This document shows positions 14,689 to 22,772 of a DNA stretch of 31,070 nt, one piece after another. The stretch covers positions 1-31,070 of the forward strand of contig CALGTB010000100.1 of the NCBI GenBank assembly GCA_937902285.1. The letters run 5' to 3'. The notes beneath the pieces are model-generated. The model was not told the DNA's origin, made no database searches, and was given only the letters and a program-made list of their open reading frames with translations. Within the stretch, counting starts at the first letter, position 1, and each line of letters opens with the position of its first letter. Origin of the DNA: an uncultured Actinomycetes bacterium. Its GTDB lineage: Bacteria > Actinomycetota > Actinomycetes > S36-B12. The position numbers were made by a program, and so were the translations under genes.

Positions 14689-17600
14689 CTACTCGAGCCT
14701 GATCGTCGGCAGGATCCGGTCGAGCCAGCGCGGCAGCCACCAGTTCGCCCGTCCGAACATGCTCATGAGCGACGGCACGAGCACGAGCCGCACGATGAAG
14801 GCGTCGATGATGACCGCCGACGCCAGCGCCACCCCGAACACCTTGATGGTGTCGAGCGGGGTGGGGACGAACGACAGGAACACGCTCGTCATGATCGTGG
14901 CGGCCACGACGACCACCCGACCTGAGCCGGCGAGCCCGAGCCGCACCGCATCGGCGTTGTCGTGCGACGTCTCCCACTCCTCGCGCATGCGCGTGACCAG
15001 GAACACCTGGTAGTCCATCGAGAGGCCGAACAGGATCGCGAAGACCATGATCGGCAGGAACGGCAGGATCGGCCCCGTTCCGGTCACGCCGAGCAGCGAG
15101 TCGGCGACCCCCCACTGGAACACCGCGACCGTCACCCCGAGCGCGCCCGCGAAGGACAGCAGCGACGTGACGGCGGCGGTGAGCGGGATCAGCAGCGAGT
15201 GGAAGAGCAGCATGAGCGCCAGGAACCCCAGGCCGACGACGAGCAGGAGGAACAGCGGCAGCGCCCCCACGAGCACCGTGGTGAAGTCCTCGGCCACCGC
15301 CTGCGATCCGCCGACGTAGATCGTCGCGCCGGACGTCGACTCGATCTGCTCGGCCGTCGTCGACCGGATGCGGTCGAGCAGCTCCGTGGTCTGCTCGGCG
15401 GACGGCGACGAGTCGGGCTTGACGATGACGGACGTCACGGTGCCGCCCGAGCCGAACACGGCCTTGTCGAGCTCGAGCAGGGGAAGCATGCCCGACGACG
15501 GGATGGTCGACGCCACGCCGGGCGTCTTCTCCAGGGCCGAGATCACGGTGGCGAGAGACGTGAAGTCGTTGGGCTTCGTGGTCTCGACGGCGACGAAGAA
15601 CGGCCCGTTGGTGCCGGGGCCGAAGCCCGAGGAGAGCAGGTCGAAGCCCACGCGCAGCGGGGATCCCTTGGCCTCCGACGCGTCGTCGGGGAAGCCCATC
15701 TGGATCGACAGGGCCGGCGAGGCGAGCACGCCCACGAGGGCCAGCGACAGCAGTGCGGGGATGATCGGCTTGCGCTGCAGCAGTGCGCCGTATGCCGCCC
15801 AGCGCGAGGTGGCCGGATCCTCCGGCTTCGGGTGCCGCGCCCACGGCATCCGCAGGCTGAGTGCGCGCCGGCCCAGGAGGGAGAGCAGCGCGGGGAGCAT
15901 CCACAGTGCGGAGAGCATGACCATGAGCACGGCTACCGCTGCCGCTACCGCGAGGCCGTTGAAGAACGTGATGCGCAGGACGAACATGCCGAGCAGGGCG
16001 ACGATCACCGTCGATCCGGCGAAGGCGACCGCCTTTCCCGCCGTCCCCACCGACTCGAGGACCGCGGCCTTCGGCTCGAGGCCGTTGCGCACGCCCTGGT
16101 TGAACCGGTTCATGACGAAGAGGGCGTAGTCGATCCCGACCCCCAGCCCGATCATCCCGGCGAGCGTCGGCGCGAACGTGGCGACGTCCATGAACCGTGC
16201 GACGAGCAGCACGAGCAGCTGCCCGGCGACGAGCCCGGTGATCGCCACCACGATGGGGAGCCCGGCCGCGACGAGCGATCCGAAGGCGATGAGCAGGATG
16301 ATGATGGCGACGAGCAGGCCGATCGCCTCCGACGAGTCCGGCCCGGCCCCGGCGCCCTCCAGCGCCGCGCCCGACACCCCGACCGTCAGGGTGTCCGTCG
16401 CCGCCCTCATCGCCACGTCGACGAACTCGGTGGCCTCCGCGGTCGAGGGGGCCGTGCCCGACAGCGTCACGGTCGCGTAGGCGACTTTGCCGTCGGCGGA
16501 GACGGCTGACGTCGCCGCCTGCGTCGCGTCGGCCGCCTTGCCCAGCTCGGCGGCCTTGGCCTTGACCTCGGCCATCGCCTTGGTGGCCTCGGCCACGTCC
16601 TTGGGCAGGGCCCGGGCGAAGGTCGCGAGGTCCTTCGGGCTCGCGGCGGCGAGGGCCTTCAGCGTGGACTCCGGCAGCTGGGCGAACTTCGCGAGGTCGC
16701 CGAAGGCCTCGGTCACCGAGGTGATGTCGGCCTTCGTGAGGCCGACGAGGAAGGACAGGTCCTTGGGGGTGAGCTTCGCCAGGGCATCGAGGCTCGCCTT
16801 GTCGGCCGACGCCATCGAGGCCAGGGACGGCAGCGCGCGGGCCACGGCGGCCAGCTTCGCCGGATCCGCCTTCGCCAGCGGCGCGATCTCGTTCAGGAGC
16901 GTCGCGGCCGCTCGCACCTGCGCCTTGGTCAGGCCGGTGGCCTTCGCGACGGCAGCGATGTCCTTGGCCAGGGCCGGGTCTGCGGCGGCGGCCGAGGCGA
17001 TGCCGGCCATGACCTTCTCCAGGCCGGCGACGTCCGCCGGCAGCGCCTTGGCGAAGGCGGCCAGGTCGGCCTTGTCCGCCGTGGCCAGGGCCGTGAGGGT
17101 GGCGGGCGGCAGGTTGGCGAACCGGTCGAGGCCGCCGAGCGCGTCGAGGGCTGCGGTGACGTCGGCCGCGCTGAGCCCGACGAGGAACTGAAGGTCCTTG
17201 GGGGTGATGGCCGCCAGCGCGTCGAGGTCGGCCTTGGGGGCCGACGCGAGCCGGGCGATCTCGGGCAGGGCGCGTCCGAGCGCGGCGAGCCTCGCCGGGT
17301 CGGCGTCCTTGAGCGGCTCGATCTCCTGGAGCAGGGTCGCCGCCTCGCCCAGCCTGTCCTCCGGGATGCCGGTCTTCTTCGCCAGCTCGGCGCGGATCGC
17401 CGCCTCGACGGCCGCCTTGAGGTCCGTGGGGGTGGCCTTCGGGCAGGTGGTGCCGAGGTTCTCGCCGTAGGGGCCCACCACGCACTGCACGAACGGCAGG
17501 GCCGCGATCTCCTTGAGGGTCGGGTCGATCGCCTCCTTCGTGGCCGGGTCGGTGACGGAGCCCGATGCCGGAGACCAGACGACCTGCACCGAGGTGGTGT

Positions 17601-17781
17601 CGGTGGGCTTCCCCGCCAGGGCGGTCAGCAGGTTCTCGGCCGTCGTCGACTGGACGCCGGGAAGGGCGAAGGTGTTGTTGTACGTGCCGCCGTAGCCGAT
17701 GGCGGCCACGGCGATCCCGCCGAGCAGCGCGAACCAGGCGATCAAGGCCACGATCGGGTGGTGCACTGCCCAACGGCTCAT
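14689..17781 (-). CDS. MMPL/RND family transporter with enlarged, duplicated first extracellular domain
   Basis: This 1030-residue membrane protein of the MMPL branch of the RND superfamily probably exports lipids or hydrophobic compounds. TM1 is near residues 9-31. The first external region runs to about 484. It is followed by a helix bundle containing GLGVGIDYALFVMNRF (545-560), a second external region (about 690-835) and a second bundle containing GLSMDYQVFLVTRM (919-932). The two (G/S)xDY motifs are the family's proton-relay sites. Relatives I know are about 700-800 residues; the excess is in the first loop, which holds two related Ala/Leu/Lys-rich units (136-260 and 281-405). The start is ATG 17781; CACTAT eight bases upstream could be a -10 for a leaderless message. 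It is divergent from marR, with a palindrome between them. Confidence 0.93.
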   Translation of the reverse strand: MSRWAVHHPIVALIAWFALLGGIAVAAIGYGGTYNNTFALPGVQSTTAENLLTALAGKPTDTTSVQVVWSPASGSVTDPATKEAIDPTLKEIAALPFVQCVVGPYGENLGTTCPKATPTDLKAAVEAAIRAELAKKTGIPEDRLGEAATLLQEIEPLKDADPARLAALGRALPEIARLASAPKADLDALAAITPKDLQFLVGLSAADVTAALDALGGLDRFANLPPATLTALATADKADLAAFAKALPADVAGLEKVMAGIASAAAADPALAKDIAAVAKATGLTKAQVRAAATLLNEIAPLAKADPAKLAAVARALPSLASMASADKASLDALAKLTPKDLSFLVGLTKADITSVTEAFGDLAKFAQLPESTLKALAAASPKDLATFARALPKDVAEATKAMAEVKAKAAELGKAADATQAATSAVSADGKVAYATVTLSGTAPSTAEATEFVDVAMRAATDTLTVGVSGAALEGAGAGPDSSEAIGLLVAIIILLIAFGSLVAAGLPIVVAITGLVAGQLLVLLVARFMDVATFAPTLAGMIGLGVGIDYALFVMNRFNQGVRNGLEPKAAVLESVGTAGKAVAFAGSTVIVALLGMFVLRITFFNGLAVAAAVAVLMVMLSALWMLPALLSLLGRRALSLRMPWARHPKPEDPATSRWAAYGALLQRKPIIPALLSLALVGVLASPALSIQMGFPDDASEAKGSPLRVGFDLLSSGFGPGTNGPFFVAVETTKPNDFTSLATVISALEKTPGVASTIPSSGMLPLLELDKAVFGSGGTVTSVIVKPDSSPSAEQTTELLDRIRSTTAEQIESTSGATIYVGGSQAVAEDFTTVLVGALPLFLLLVVGLGFLALMLLFHSLLIPLTAAVTSLLSFAGALGVTVAVFQWGVADSLLGVTGTGPILPFLPIMVFAILFGLSMDYQVFLVTRMREEWETSHDNADAVRLGLAGSGRVVVVAATIMTSVFLSFVPTPLDTIKVFGVALASAVIIDAFIVRLVLVPSLMSMFGRANWWLPRWLDRILPTIRLE
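16567..16941 (-). repeat. Second copy of the internal MMPL duplication (residues 281-405)
   Basis: It aligns without gaps to residues 136-260 at an offset of 145 residues. By hand count about 73 of 125 positions are identical, including shared blocks AATLL, LTPKDL/ITPKDL and FLVGL. Confidence 0.85.
17002..17376 (-). repeat. First copy of the internal MMPL duplication (residues 136-260)
   Basis: This is the partner of the unit at 16567-16941. Both contain the order AATLLxEIxPL, DPAxLAA, RALP, LDALA, TPKDLxFLVGL, FAxLP, LAxFAxALPxDVA. A spacer of about 20 Ala-rich residues separates them. Confidence 0.85.
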
Positions 17782-17856
17782 GGGCAGATAGTGCCCTAGG
17801 CGGACCCTCGCGACGACGGCCCCCACGCGATGTCTCTTGATGGCAGGCAATCTCGT

Positions 17857-17873
17857 CGTCAAGAATCTTGACG
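17857..17873. promoter_or_regulatory. Perfect 17-base palindrome between MMPL and marR, likely MarR operator
   Basis: CGTCAAGA-A-TCTTGACG is a perfect inverted repeat with a one-base centre, 13 bases before the marR start. A third half-site TCTTGA lies at 17835-17840. The minus-strand arm contains TTGACG, a possible -35 for the MMPL gene, although no good -10 follows. The site is well placed to control both divergent genes. Confidence 0.65.
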
Positions 17874-17885
17874 TAGCATGGCCGG

Positions 17886-18404
17886 ATGGCCGATTCGCGC
17901 GTCCCCGGCAGCGGGGATCCCGACGAGGTCGACCGGATCGCTGCGGCCTGGCTGAACGAGCGTCCCGACCTCGACGTGTCCCCGCTGCAGGTGCTCTCAC
18001 GGGTCAACCGGCTGGCCCGGCACCTCGACCTGGCCCGGCGGCAGGCCTTCGCGCAGCATGGGCTCGAGACCTGGGAGTTCGACGTGCTGGCGGCCCTTCG
18101 CCGCGCCGGTGCGCCCTACGCGCTCTCCCCCGGCCAGCTGGCCGGCGAGACGCTCGTCACCAGCGGCACCATGACCAACCGCCTCGACCGGCTCGAGAGC
18201 CGGGGGCTGCTGCGACGCGAGCCCGACCCGTCTGATCGCCGGGGCGTGCGGGTCGTCCTCACCGACGACGGCCGCACCGTGGTCGACGATGCGATGAGCG
18301 ACCTCCTCGCCCGCGAGCACGCGCTGCTGTCCGTGCTCGATGCCGACGACCGGACGGCCCTGGCCGACCTGCTTCGCGTCCTGGTGCGCGCGTTCGGGGA
18401 CTAG
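17886..18404 (+). CDS. MarR family transcriptional regulator
   Basis: This is a 172-residue winged-helix regulator. Helix-turn-helix: LSPGQLAGETLVTSGTMTNRL (80-100) leading into DRLESRGLL (101-109); wing: DPSDRRGVRVVLTDDGR (114-130). Helices at both ends should form the dimer interface. MarR proteins usually repress a neighbouring gene and release DNA on binding a small phenolic or lipid-like ligand. Here the neighbour is the divergent MMPL transporter, with a perfect palindrome between. No Shine-Dalgarno precedes the ATG; TAGCAT at 17874-17879 could be a -10 for a leaderless message. Its TAG and the amidase TAG on the other strand share the CTAG at 18401-18404. Confidence 0.92.
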   Translation: MADSRVPGSGDPDEVDRIAAAWLNERPDLDVSPLQVLSRVNRLARHLDLARRQAFAQHGLETWEFDVLAALRRAGAPYALSPGQLAGETLVTSGTMTNRLDRLESRGLLRREPDPSDRRGVRVVLTDDGRTVVDDAMSDLLAREHALLSVLDADDRTALADLLRVLVRAFGD

Positions 18405-19174
18405 CGCCGGAAGAACCGCTCGATCCCGGCGAAGAGCCACTCGGCGTACTGCTGCTGGCCCTGGGACGACGTCATGCGCCGCGCGTCCGACGCATTGCGC
18501 ATGTTGCCCACCTCGATCGTCGTCGTCGGCACGTTGCTCATGTTCAGGGTGGTCGTCGAGCCCGAGAGCATGAGCTGGCCGCGGATGTAGTTCGACGGCA
18601 CCGCACCGGCCTGAGTCATCCCGGCGATCATCGCCTTGGCGAGCCGGCGGTCCACGGCCACGACGTCGTCGGTCCAGCCCTTGATGCGCGTCGGCGCCAG
18701 TGCGAAGAAGCCCTTGCTCCCCGACGACGCGCCGTCGGCGTGGATGCTGATCATCGCGTCGGCATCGAGGTCGTTGGCGAACGCCGCCCGATCCCAGACG
18801 CACGGCCCCCAGTCGTCGTACGAGTTGGTCGTGCGCGTCATCTCCACGCGTGCGCCCGCCGACTCGAGCAGGGCCTTGAGCCGCTTGGCGACCCGCCACG
18901 TGAAGGTGGCCTCGGGGAATCCGGAGTTGGTGGCCGTACCGGACGTGTTGCAGCCCTTGACGATCGCGCCGTTGAAGATCGTCTGGCTCATCTGCTTGGC
19001 GAACCTGGGGTTGGAGTTGCCGAGCTGGTGACCGGGGTCGAGCACGATGAGCCGCCCAGCCAGCGGCCCCTCCTCAGCGGCTGTCACGACGGCAGCGGCG
19101 GTGCCTCCGGACGCGGCAGCCCCCGCGGCGCACAGCGCCAGCGCGATGCCCGCGGCAGCGATCCGCCGGATCAC
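18401..19174 (-). CDS. Secreted N-acetylmuramoyl-L-alanine amidase (Amidase_3 family)
   Basis: This 257-residue exported zinc amidase cleaves the bond between N-acetylmuramic acid and the stem peptide of peptidoglycan. A signal peptide is clear (MIRRIAAAGIALALCAAGAA, cleavage near Ala 26-28). The catalytic domain shows the four expected sites: DPGH (46-49, His49), PEAT (Glu88), SIHAD (His145) and TTIEVGNM (Glu221). It has no separate cell-wall binding domain. The GTG at 19174 overlaps the TGA of the acetyltransferase gene (GTGA), placing it last in the lysS-argA-amidase run. Confidence 0.92.
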   Translation of the reverse strand: MIRRIAAAGIALALCAAGAAASGGTAAAVVTAAEEGPLAGRLIVLDPGHQLGNSNPRFAKQMSQTIFNGAIVKGCNTSGTATNSGFPEATFTWRVAKRLKALLESAGARVEMTRTTNSYDDWGPCVWDRAAFANDLDADAMISIHADGASSGSKGFFALAPTRIKGWTDDVVAVDRRLAKAMIAGMTQAGAVPSNYIRGQLMLSGSTTTLNMSNVPTTTIEVGNMRNASDARRMTSSQGQQQYAEWLFAGIERFFRR

Positions 19175-19683
19175 AGCGTCGCCAGCATGCGGTGGTTGCC
19201 CAGCGTGTTCGGCTTCACCCGCTCGAGGCCCAGGAACTCGGCCACTCCCTCGTCGTACGACTGCAGCAGCTGGGCGTAGACCGTCGGGTCGATCGGGGTG
19301 TCATCGATCTCGACGAAGCCGTGCGCCCGGAAGAAGTCGACCCTGAACGTCAGGCAGAACACCTTCTTGACCCCGATGTCGCGGGCGCGCTCCATCAGCG
19401 CGGCCAGCAGGACCGACCCGATCCCGCGGCCCACCTGCCGTGGATCCACGGCAAGGGTGCGCACCTCGGCGAGGTCCTCCCACATGACGTGCACCGCCCC
19501 GCAACCGACGACGTCGCCGTCCAGCTCCGCGACGAGGAACTCGGGCACGTCCTCGAACAGCGTGACCGTGGCCTTGGACAGCAGTCGTCCGTCCGACGAG
19601 TACTCGTCGATGAACGACCGGATCGCCCGGACGTCGGTGGTACGCGCCGGCCGCACGACCAGTCCGTCGATCGGGGACGTCAC
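19171..19683 (-). CDS. argA: GNAT acetyltransferase, probable amino-acid N-acetyltransferase (NAGS, ArgA-like)
   Basis: This is a 170-residue GNAT protein. The acetyl-CoA site is VRTLAVDPRQVGRGIGSVLL (about 74-93, R-x-x-G-x-G/A type). Other segments are 'VPEFLVAE', 'GCGAVHVMWEDLAE', 'KVFCLTFRVDFFRAHGF' and the end 'VKPNTLGNHRML'. This resembles the short actinobacterial N-acetylglutamate synthase (Rv2747 type), the first enzyme of arginine synthesis. The assignment is from recall and no arginine genes are in the window. GTG 19683 overlaps the lysS TGA, and its own TGA overlaps the amidase GTG, so the three genes are probably co-translated. Confidence 0.8.
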   Translation of the reverse strand: MTSPIDGLVVRPARTTDVRAIRSFIDEYSSDGRLLSKATVTLFEDVPEFLVAELDGDVVGCGAVHVMWEDLAEVRTLAVDPRQVGRGIGSVLLAALMERARDIGVKKVFCLTFRVDFFRAHGFVEIDDTPIDPTVYAQLLQSYDEGVAEFLGLERVKPNTLGNHRMLATL

Positions 19684-21197
19684 GACCGCTCCGGCTTCAC
19701 GAGCGGGAACAGGATGGTCTCGCGGATGCCCATGCCCGTGAACGCCATCAGCATCCGGTCGATCCCCACGCCGACGCCACCCATGGGCGGCATGCCGTGC
19801 TCCATCGCGCGCAGGAAGTCCTCATCCAGGTGCATCGCCTCGGCGTCGCCGCGATCCGCGAGGGCCGCCTGCTCGATGAGACGCTCGCGCTGGATGACCG
19901 GGTCGACCAGCTCGGAGTATCCGGTGCCGGACTCCATGCCGTTGATGTAGAGGTCCCACTTCTCGACGACGCCGGGCTTCGTGCGATGGCCGCGCACCAG
20001 CGGCGACGTGTCGACCGGGTAGTCCATGACGAAGGTCGGGCGCGTGAAGGTGGGGACGACGTGGTGCTCGAACAGCTCCTCGACGAGCTTGCCCGGCACG
20101 GCCAGGGGCGCCACGTCGATGCCGTCCCGCTCGCAGAGCACCACGAGGTGCTCGCGCGGGGTGAGCGGGGTGATCTCCTCGCCGAGGGCCGCCGATACCG
20201 ACTCGTACAGGTCGACCTGGGGCCACACGCCGGTGAGGTCGAGGACCGTCCCATCGTGGTGCTCGACGGTGAGGCCTCCCACCGCTGCCAGCGCCGCCTC
20301 CTGGTAGATCTCACGGGTGATGGTCGCCATCACCTGGTAGTCCGCGTATGCCTGGTAGAACTCCAGCATCGTGAACTCAGGCGAGTGCGTGCGATCGGCA
20401 CCCTCGTTGCGGAAGTTGCGGTTCACCTCGAAGACCCGCTCGAGGCCGCCGACCACCGCCCGCTTGAGGAAGAGCTCCGGTGCGATGCGCAGGAACACCT
20501 CGATGTCGAACGCGTTGGAATGGGTGACGAAGGGTCGTGCGGTCGCCCCGCCGTGCATGGTCTGCAGCATCGGCGTCTCGATCTCGAGGAAGCTGCGACG
20601 CGTGAGGCTCTGCCGGATCGAGGCGACGACGGCAACCCGGGTGCGGGCGACCTGCTGAGCCTCGGGCCGGACGATGAGGTCGACGTAGCGCTGCCGGACC
20701 CGCGTCTCCTCGTTGAGCGACTTGTGCGCGACGGGCAGCGGTCGCAGCGCCTTGGCCGCCATGCGCCACTCGTCGGCCATGACGGAGAGCTCGCCGCGCT
20801 TGGAGGTGATCACCTCGCCCGACACGAACACGTGGTCCCCGAGGTCGACGAACTCCTTCCAGGACGCCAGCTGTCCCTCGCCCACGTTCGCCAGCGAGAT
20901 CATCGCCTGGATCTCGGAGCCGTCGCCTGCGCGGAGCGTCGCGAAGCACAGCTTGCCCGTGTTGCGGGAGAAGATCACCCGACCGGCGATGCCCACCCGG
21001 TCGCCTGTGGCCGTGTCGACGGGCAGGTCGGGATGGGCGGCCCGCACGGCAGCGATGGTCGTCGTGATGGGCAGGCCGATCGCGTAGGGCTCCATGCCGG
21101 ACGCCGCGAGCTGCTCGCGCTTCTCCCGGCGGATCCGCATCTGCTCAGGGAGGTCGTCCTCGGCGTCTGCGGTCGGCATATCGGGATCGGTCGTCAC
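19680..21197 (-). CDS. lysS: Lysyl-tRNA synthetase, class II
   Basis: LysRS charges tRNA-Lys. The 505-residue protein has an N-terminal OB-fold anticodon domain (about 65-150: 'VGIAGRVIFSRNTGKLCFATL', 'VFVSGEVITSKRGELSV') and a class II core: motif 1 region 'RRSFLEIETPMLQ' (200-212), motif 2 FEVNRNFRNEG (256-266) and motif 3 GVGVGIDRML (474-483). Length is standard. No MprF-like membrane domain is present, so it is not the LysX fusion. The start is GTG 21197; no Shine-Dalgarno is seen, and TAGCCT seven bases upstream might be a -10 for a leaderless message. ATG at residue 7 is an alternative. It is divergent from the HAD gene. Confidence 0.96.
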   Translation of the reverse strand: MTTDPDMPTADAEDDLPEQMRIRREKREQLAASGMEPYAIGLPITTTIAAVRAAHPDLPVDTATGDRVGIAGRVIFSRNTGKLCFATLRAGDGSEIQAMISLANVGEGQLASWKEFVDLGDHVFVSGEVITSKRGELSVMADEWRMAAKALRPLPVAHKSLNEETRVRQRYVDLIVRPEAQQVARTRVAVVASIRQSLTRRSFLEIETPMLQTMHGGATARPFVTHSNAFDIEVFLRIAPELFLKRAVVGGLERVFEVNRNFRNEGADRTHSPEFTMLEFYQAYADYQVMATITREIYQEAALAAVGGLTVEHHDGTVLDLTGVWPQVDLYESVSAALGEEITPLTPREHLVVLCERDGIDVAPLAVPGKLVEELFEHHVVPTFTRPTFVMDYPVDTSPLVRGHRTKPGVVEKWDLYINGMESGTGYSELVDPVIQRERLIEQAALADRGDAEAMHLDEDFLRAMEHGMPPMGGVGVGIDRMLMAFTGMGIRETILFPLVKPERS

Positions 21198-21269
21198 GGT
21201 GGCAAGGCTATTCGATGCGGCCGAGGGCCTCCGACATCAGCAGCGAGGAGGGCGACCCGCCTCAGCAAC

Positions 21270-21275
21270 TAGTCT
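21270..21275 (+). promoter_or_regulatory. Possible -10 box for a leaderless HAD message
   Basis: TAGTCT ends six bases before the ATG at 21282, so transcription would begin at or next to the start codon. No Shine-Dalgarno is present. No good -35 is visible. Confidence 0.4.
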
Positions 21276-21281
21276 GCGCGC

Positions 21282-21986
21282 ATGACCGACGCGCATCCCG
21301 AGTGGCCCGTGCCCGGACCCATCCTCGGCGTGATCTTCGACATCCACTCCACCCTGGTCGACCAGGGCGACGCGGACCACTGGCTCGACGCCGCCCTGGC
21401 CGTCGCGCCGCACCCGCTGTCCGCCGCCGAGCGCGCGGTGCTCGTGGCCTTCCTCGACCGCATCTGGGAGGGCGCCCGGATCAGCGACCCCGACAGCTCG
21501 CGCGACCTGTCGTTCGAGGACCACTCCCGCGTCTTCCACGACCTGCTGGCCCAGGGGCCCGGCGTCGACCGGTCACTGGGGAACGCCCTCTACGACGTCA
21601 TGCTCGACACGTGGCATGCGTACTCGGACGCCGTCCCCGTCCTCGCCCGGCTGCGTGAGGCGGGCATTCGCATCTGCCTGCTCTCCAACGCCGGCGTCCC
21701 GATCCGGTCGGTGCTCGACCGTGAGGGCGTGAGCCCACTCATCGACGGGCTCGTGCTGTCGTACGAGGTGGGCTGCGTCAAGCCGGATCTGCGCATCTTC
21801 GAGGCCGCACTGGCCGAGCTCGGACTCCCGGCAGCGTCCGTGCTCATGGTCGGCGACAACGCCAAGGACGACGGGGGCGGCGCCGTGCTGGGCCTGCGGA
21901 CCCTCATCCTGCCCCGCACGGTCGGAACGGTGCACGGGCTCGACGCCGTCACGTCGCTCGTGCTCGGCGTCAACGCCGCCTACTGA
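21282..21986 (+). CDS. HAD superfamily hydrolase
   Basis: This is a 234-residue haloacid-dehalogenase-like hydrolase with a helical cap inserted after motif I. Motif I is FDIHSTL (nucleophile Asp20); motif II LLSNAG (Ser135); Lys167 in VKPDL; motif III VGDNAKDDGGG (190-200). Typical HAD phosphatases have a second acidic residue two positions after the nucleophile (DxD). Here that position is His22, so the general acid is altered. The substrate is unknown; family relatives act on phosphoglycolate, sugar phosphates or haloacids. The gene is single, between divergent lysS and convergent coaX, with a possible leaderless start. Confidence 0.88.
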   Translation: MTDAHPEWPVPGPILGVIFDIHSTLVDQGDADHWLDAALAVAPHPLSAAERAVLVAFLDRIWEGARISDPDSSRDLSFEDHSRVFHDLLAQGPGVDRSLGNALYDVMLDTWHAYSDAVPVLARLREAGIRICLLSNAGVPIRSVLDREGVSPLIDGLVLSYEVGCVKPDLRIFEAALAELGLPAASVLMVGDNAKDDGGGAVLGLRTLILPRTVGTVHGLDAVTSLVLGVNAAY

Positions 21987-21988
21987 CC

Positions 21989-22009
21989 GACCCCCGTGCG
22001 CGTGGGGTC
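21989..22009. terminator. Hairpin between convergent HAD and coaX genes
   Basis: GACCCC (21989-21994) and GGGGTC (22004-22009) form a 6-bp GC-rich stem with a 9-base loop, in the 21-base gap between the two stops. It could end transcription from both sides. There is no T-run. Confidence 0.45.
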
Positions 22010-22772
22010 AGGTGGCGTCGACGTTCTTCTCGAACACCAGCCGCAGCCCGAGCAGCGTGAGGTCGGGCTCGTGGTGCGTGATGCGACGCGACTCCGGCAC
22101 GACGATCGGGGCGAGGCCGCCGGTGGCCACCACGGCCGTCACCTCGCCCAGCTCGGCCGTGATGCGGTCGACGAGTCCGTCGACCTGGCCGGCGAAGCCG
22201 TAGAGCGCCCCTGACTGCAGGGCCTCGACCGTGTTCTTGCCGATGGCCGATCGCGGGCGGACGAGCTCTACCTTGCGCAGCTGGGCGGCCCGCTGGGCCA
22301 GGGCGTCGAGCGAGATCTCGATGCCGGGCGCGAGTGCACCGCCGAGGAACTCCCCCTTGGCCGAGACCACGTCGAGGTTCGTGGACGTGCCGAAGTCCAC
22401 GACGATGCACGGTCCGCCGAAGTGGTGGTGCGCAGCGATCGTGTTGACGATGCGGTCGGCGCCCACCTCCTTGGGGTTGTCGGTGAGCACCGGAACCCCG
22501 GTCTTCGTGCCGGGCTCGACGATGACCGTGGCCACGTCGCCGTAGTACCGGTTGAGCATGAGGCGCATCTCGCGGAGCACCGACGGGACGGTGCTGCACA
22601 GCGCGATGCCGTCGATCGGCGGCTCGGCGGCCAGCAGGCCGCGGAAGGTCAGGGCGATCTCGTCGGCAGTGGACTGCGCATCCGTCTTGATGCGCCACGA
22701 CGCGGCGAGAACGTCGTCGTCGAAGAGGCCGAGAACCGTGTTGGTGTTGCCGACGTCGATCGCGAGCAGCAC
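22008..22772 (-). CDS. coaX: Type III pantothenate kinase
   Basis: CoaX phosphorylates pantothenate, the first step from vitamin B5 to coenzyme A, using the product of the PanC pathway encoded just upstream. The 254-residue protein shows the phosphate motif DVGNTNT (6-12), the pantothenate/metal motif GADR (104-107), DFGTSTN (126-132; usually DFGTATT) and GGALAPGIEISLDAL. Length is normal. GTG 22772 follows the nadC TAA with no gap (TAAGTG), so translation is probably coupled. It is the last gene of the DUF2520-panC-nadB-nadC-coaX run. Confidence 0.94.
   Translation of the reverse strand: MLLAIDVGNTNTVLGLFDDDVLAASWRIKTDAQSTADEIALTFRGLLAAEPPIDGIALCSTVPSVLREMRLMLNRYYGDVATVIVEPGTKTGVPVLTDNPKEVGADRIVNTIAAHHHFGGPCIVVDFGTSTNLDVVSAKGEFLGGALAPGIEISLDALAQRAAQLRKVELVRPRSAIGKNTVEALQSGALYGFAGQVDGLVDRITAELGEVTAVVATGGLAPIVVPESRRITHHEPDLTLLGLRLVFEKNVDAT

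Noticed and set aside
14962..16509. 515-codon plus-strand frame opposite the MMPL gene
   Set aside because: It has highly charged, repetitive antisense composition and no recognisable domain.
14561..18007. 1148-codon minus-strand frame competing with the MMPL gene
   Set aside because: Its product is Arg/Gly-rich and lacks membrane helices. The alternative frame has clear transmembrane segments and GxDY motifs.
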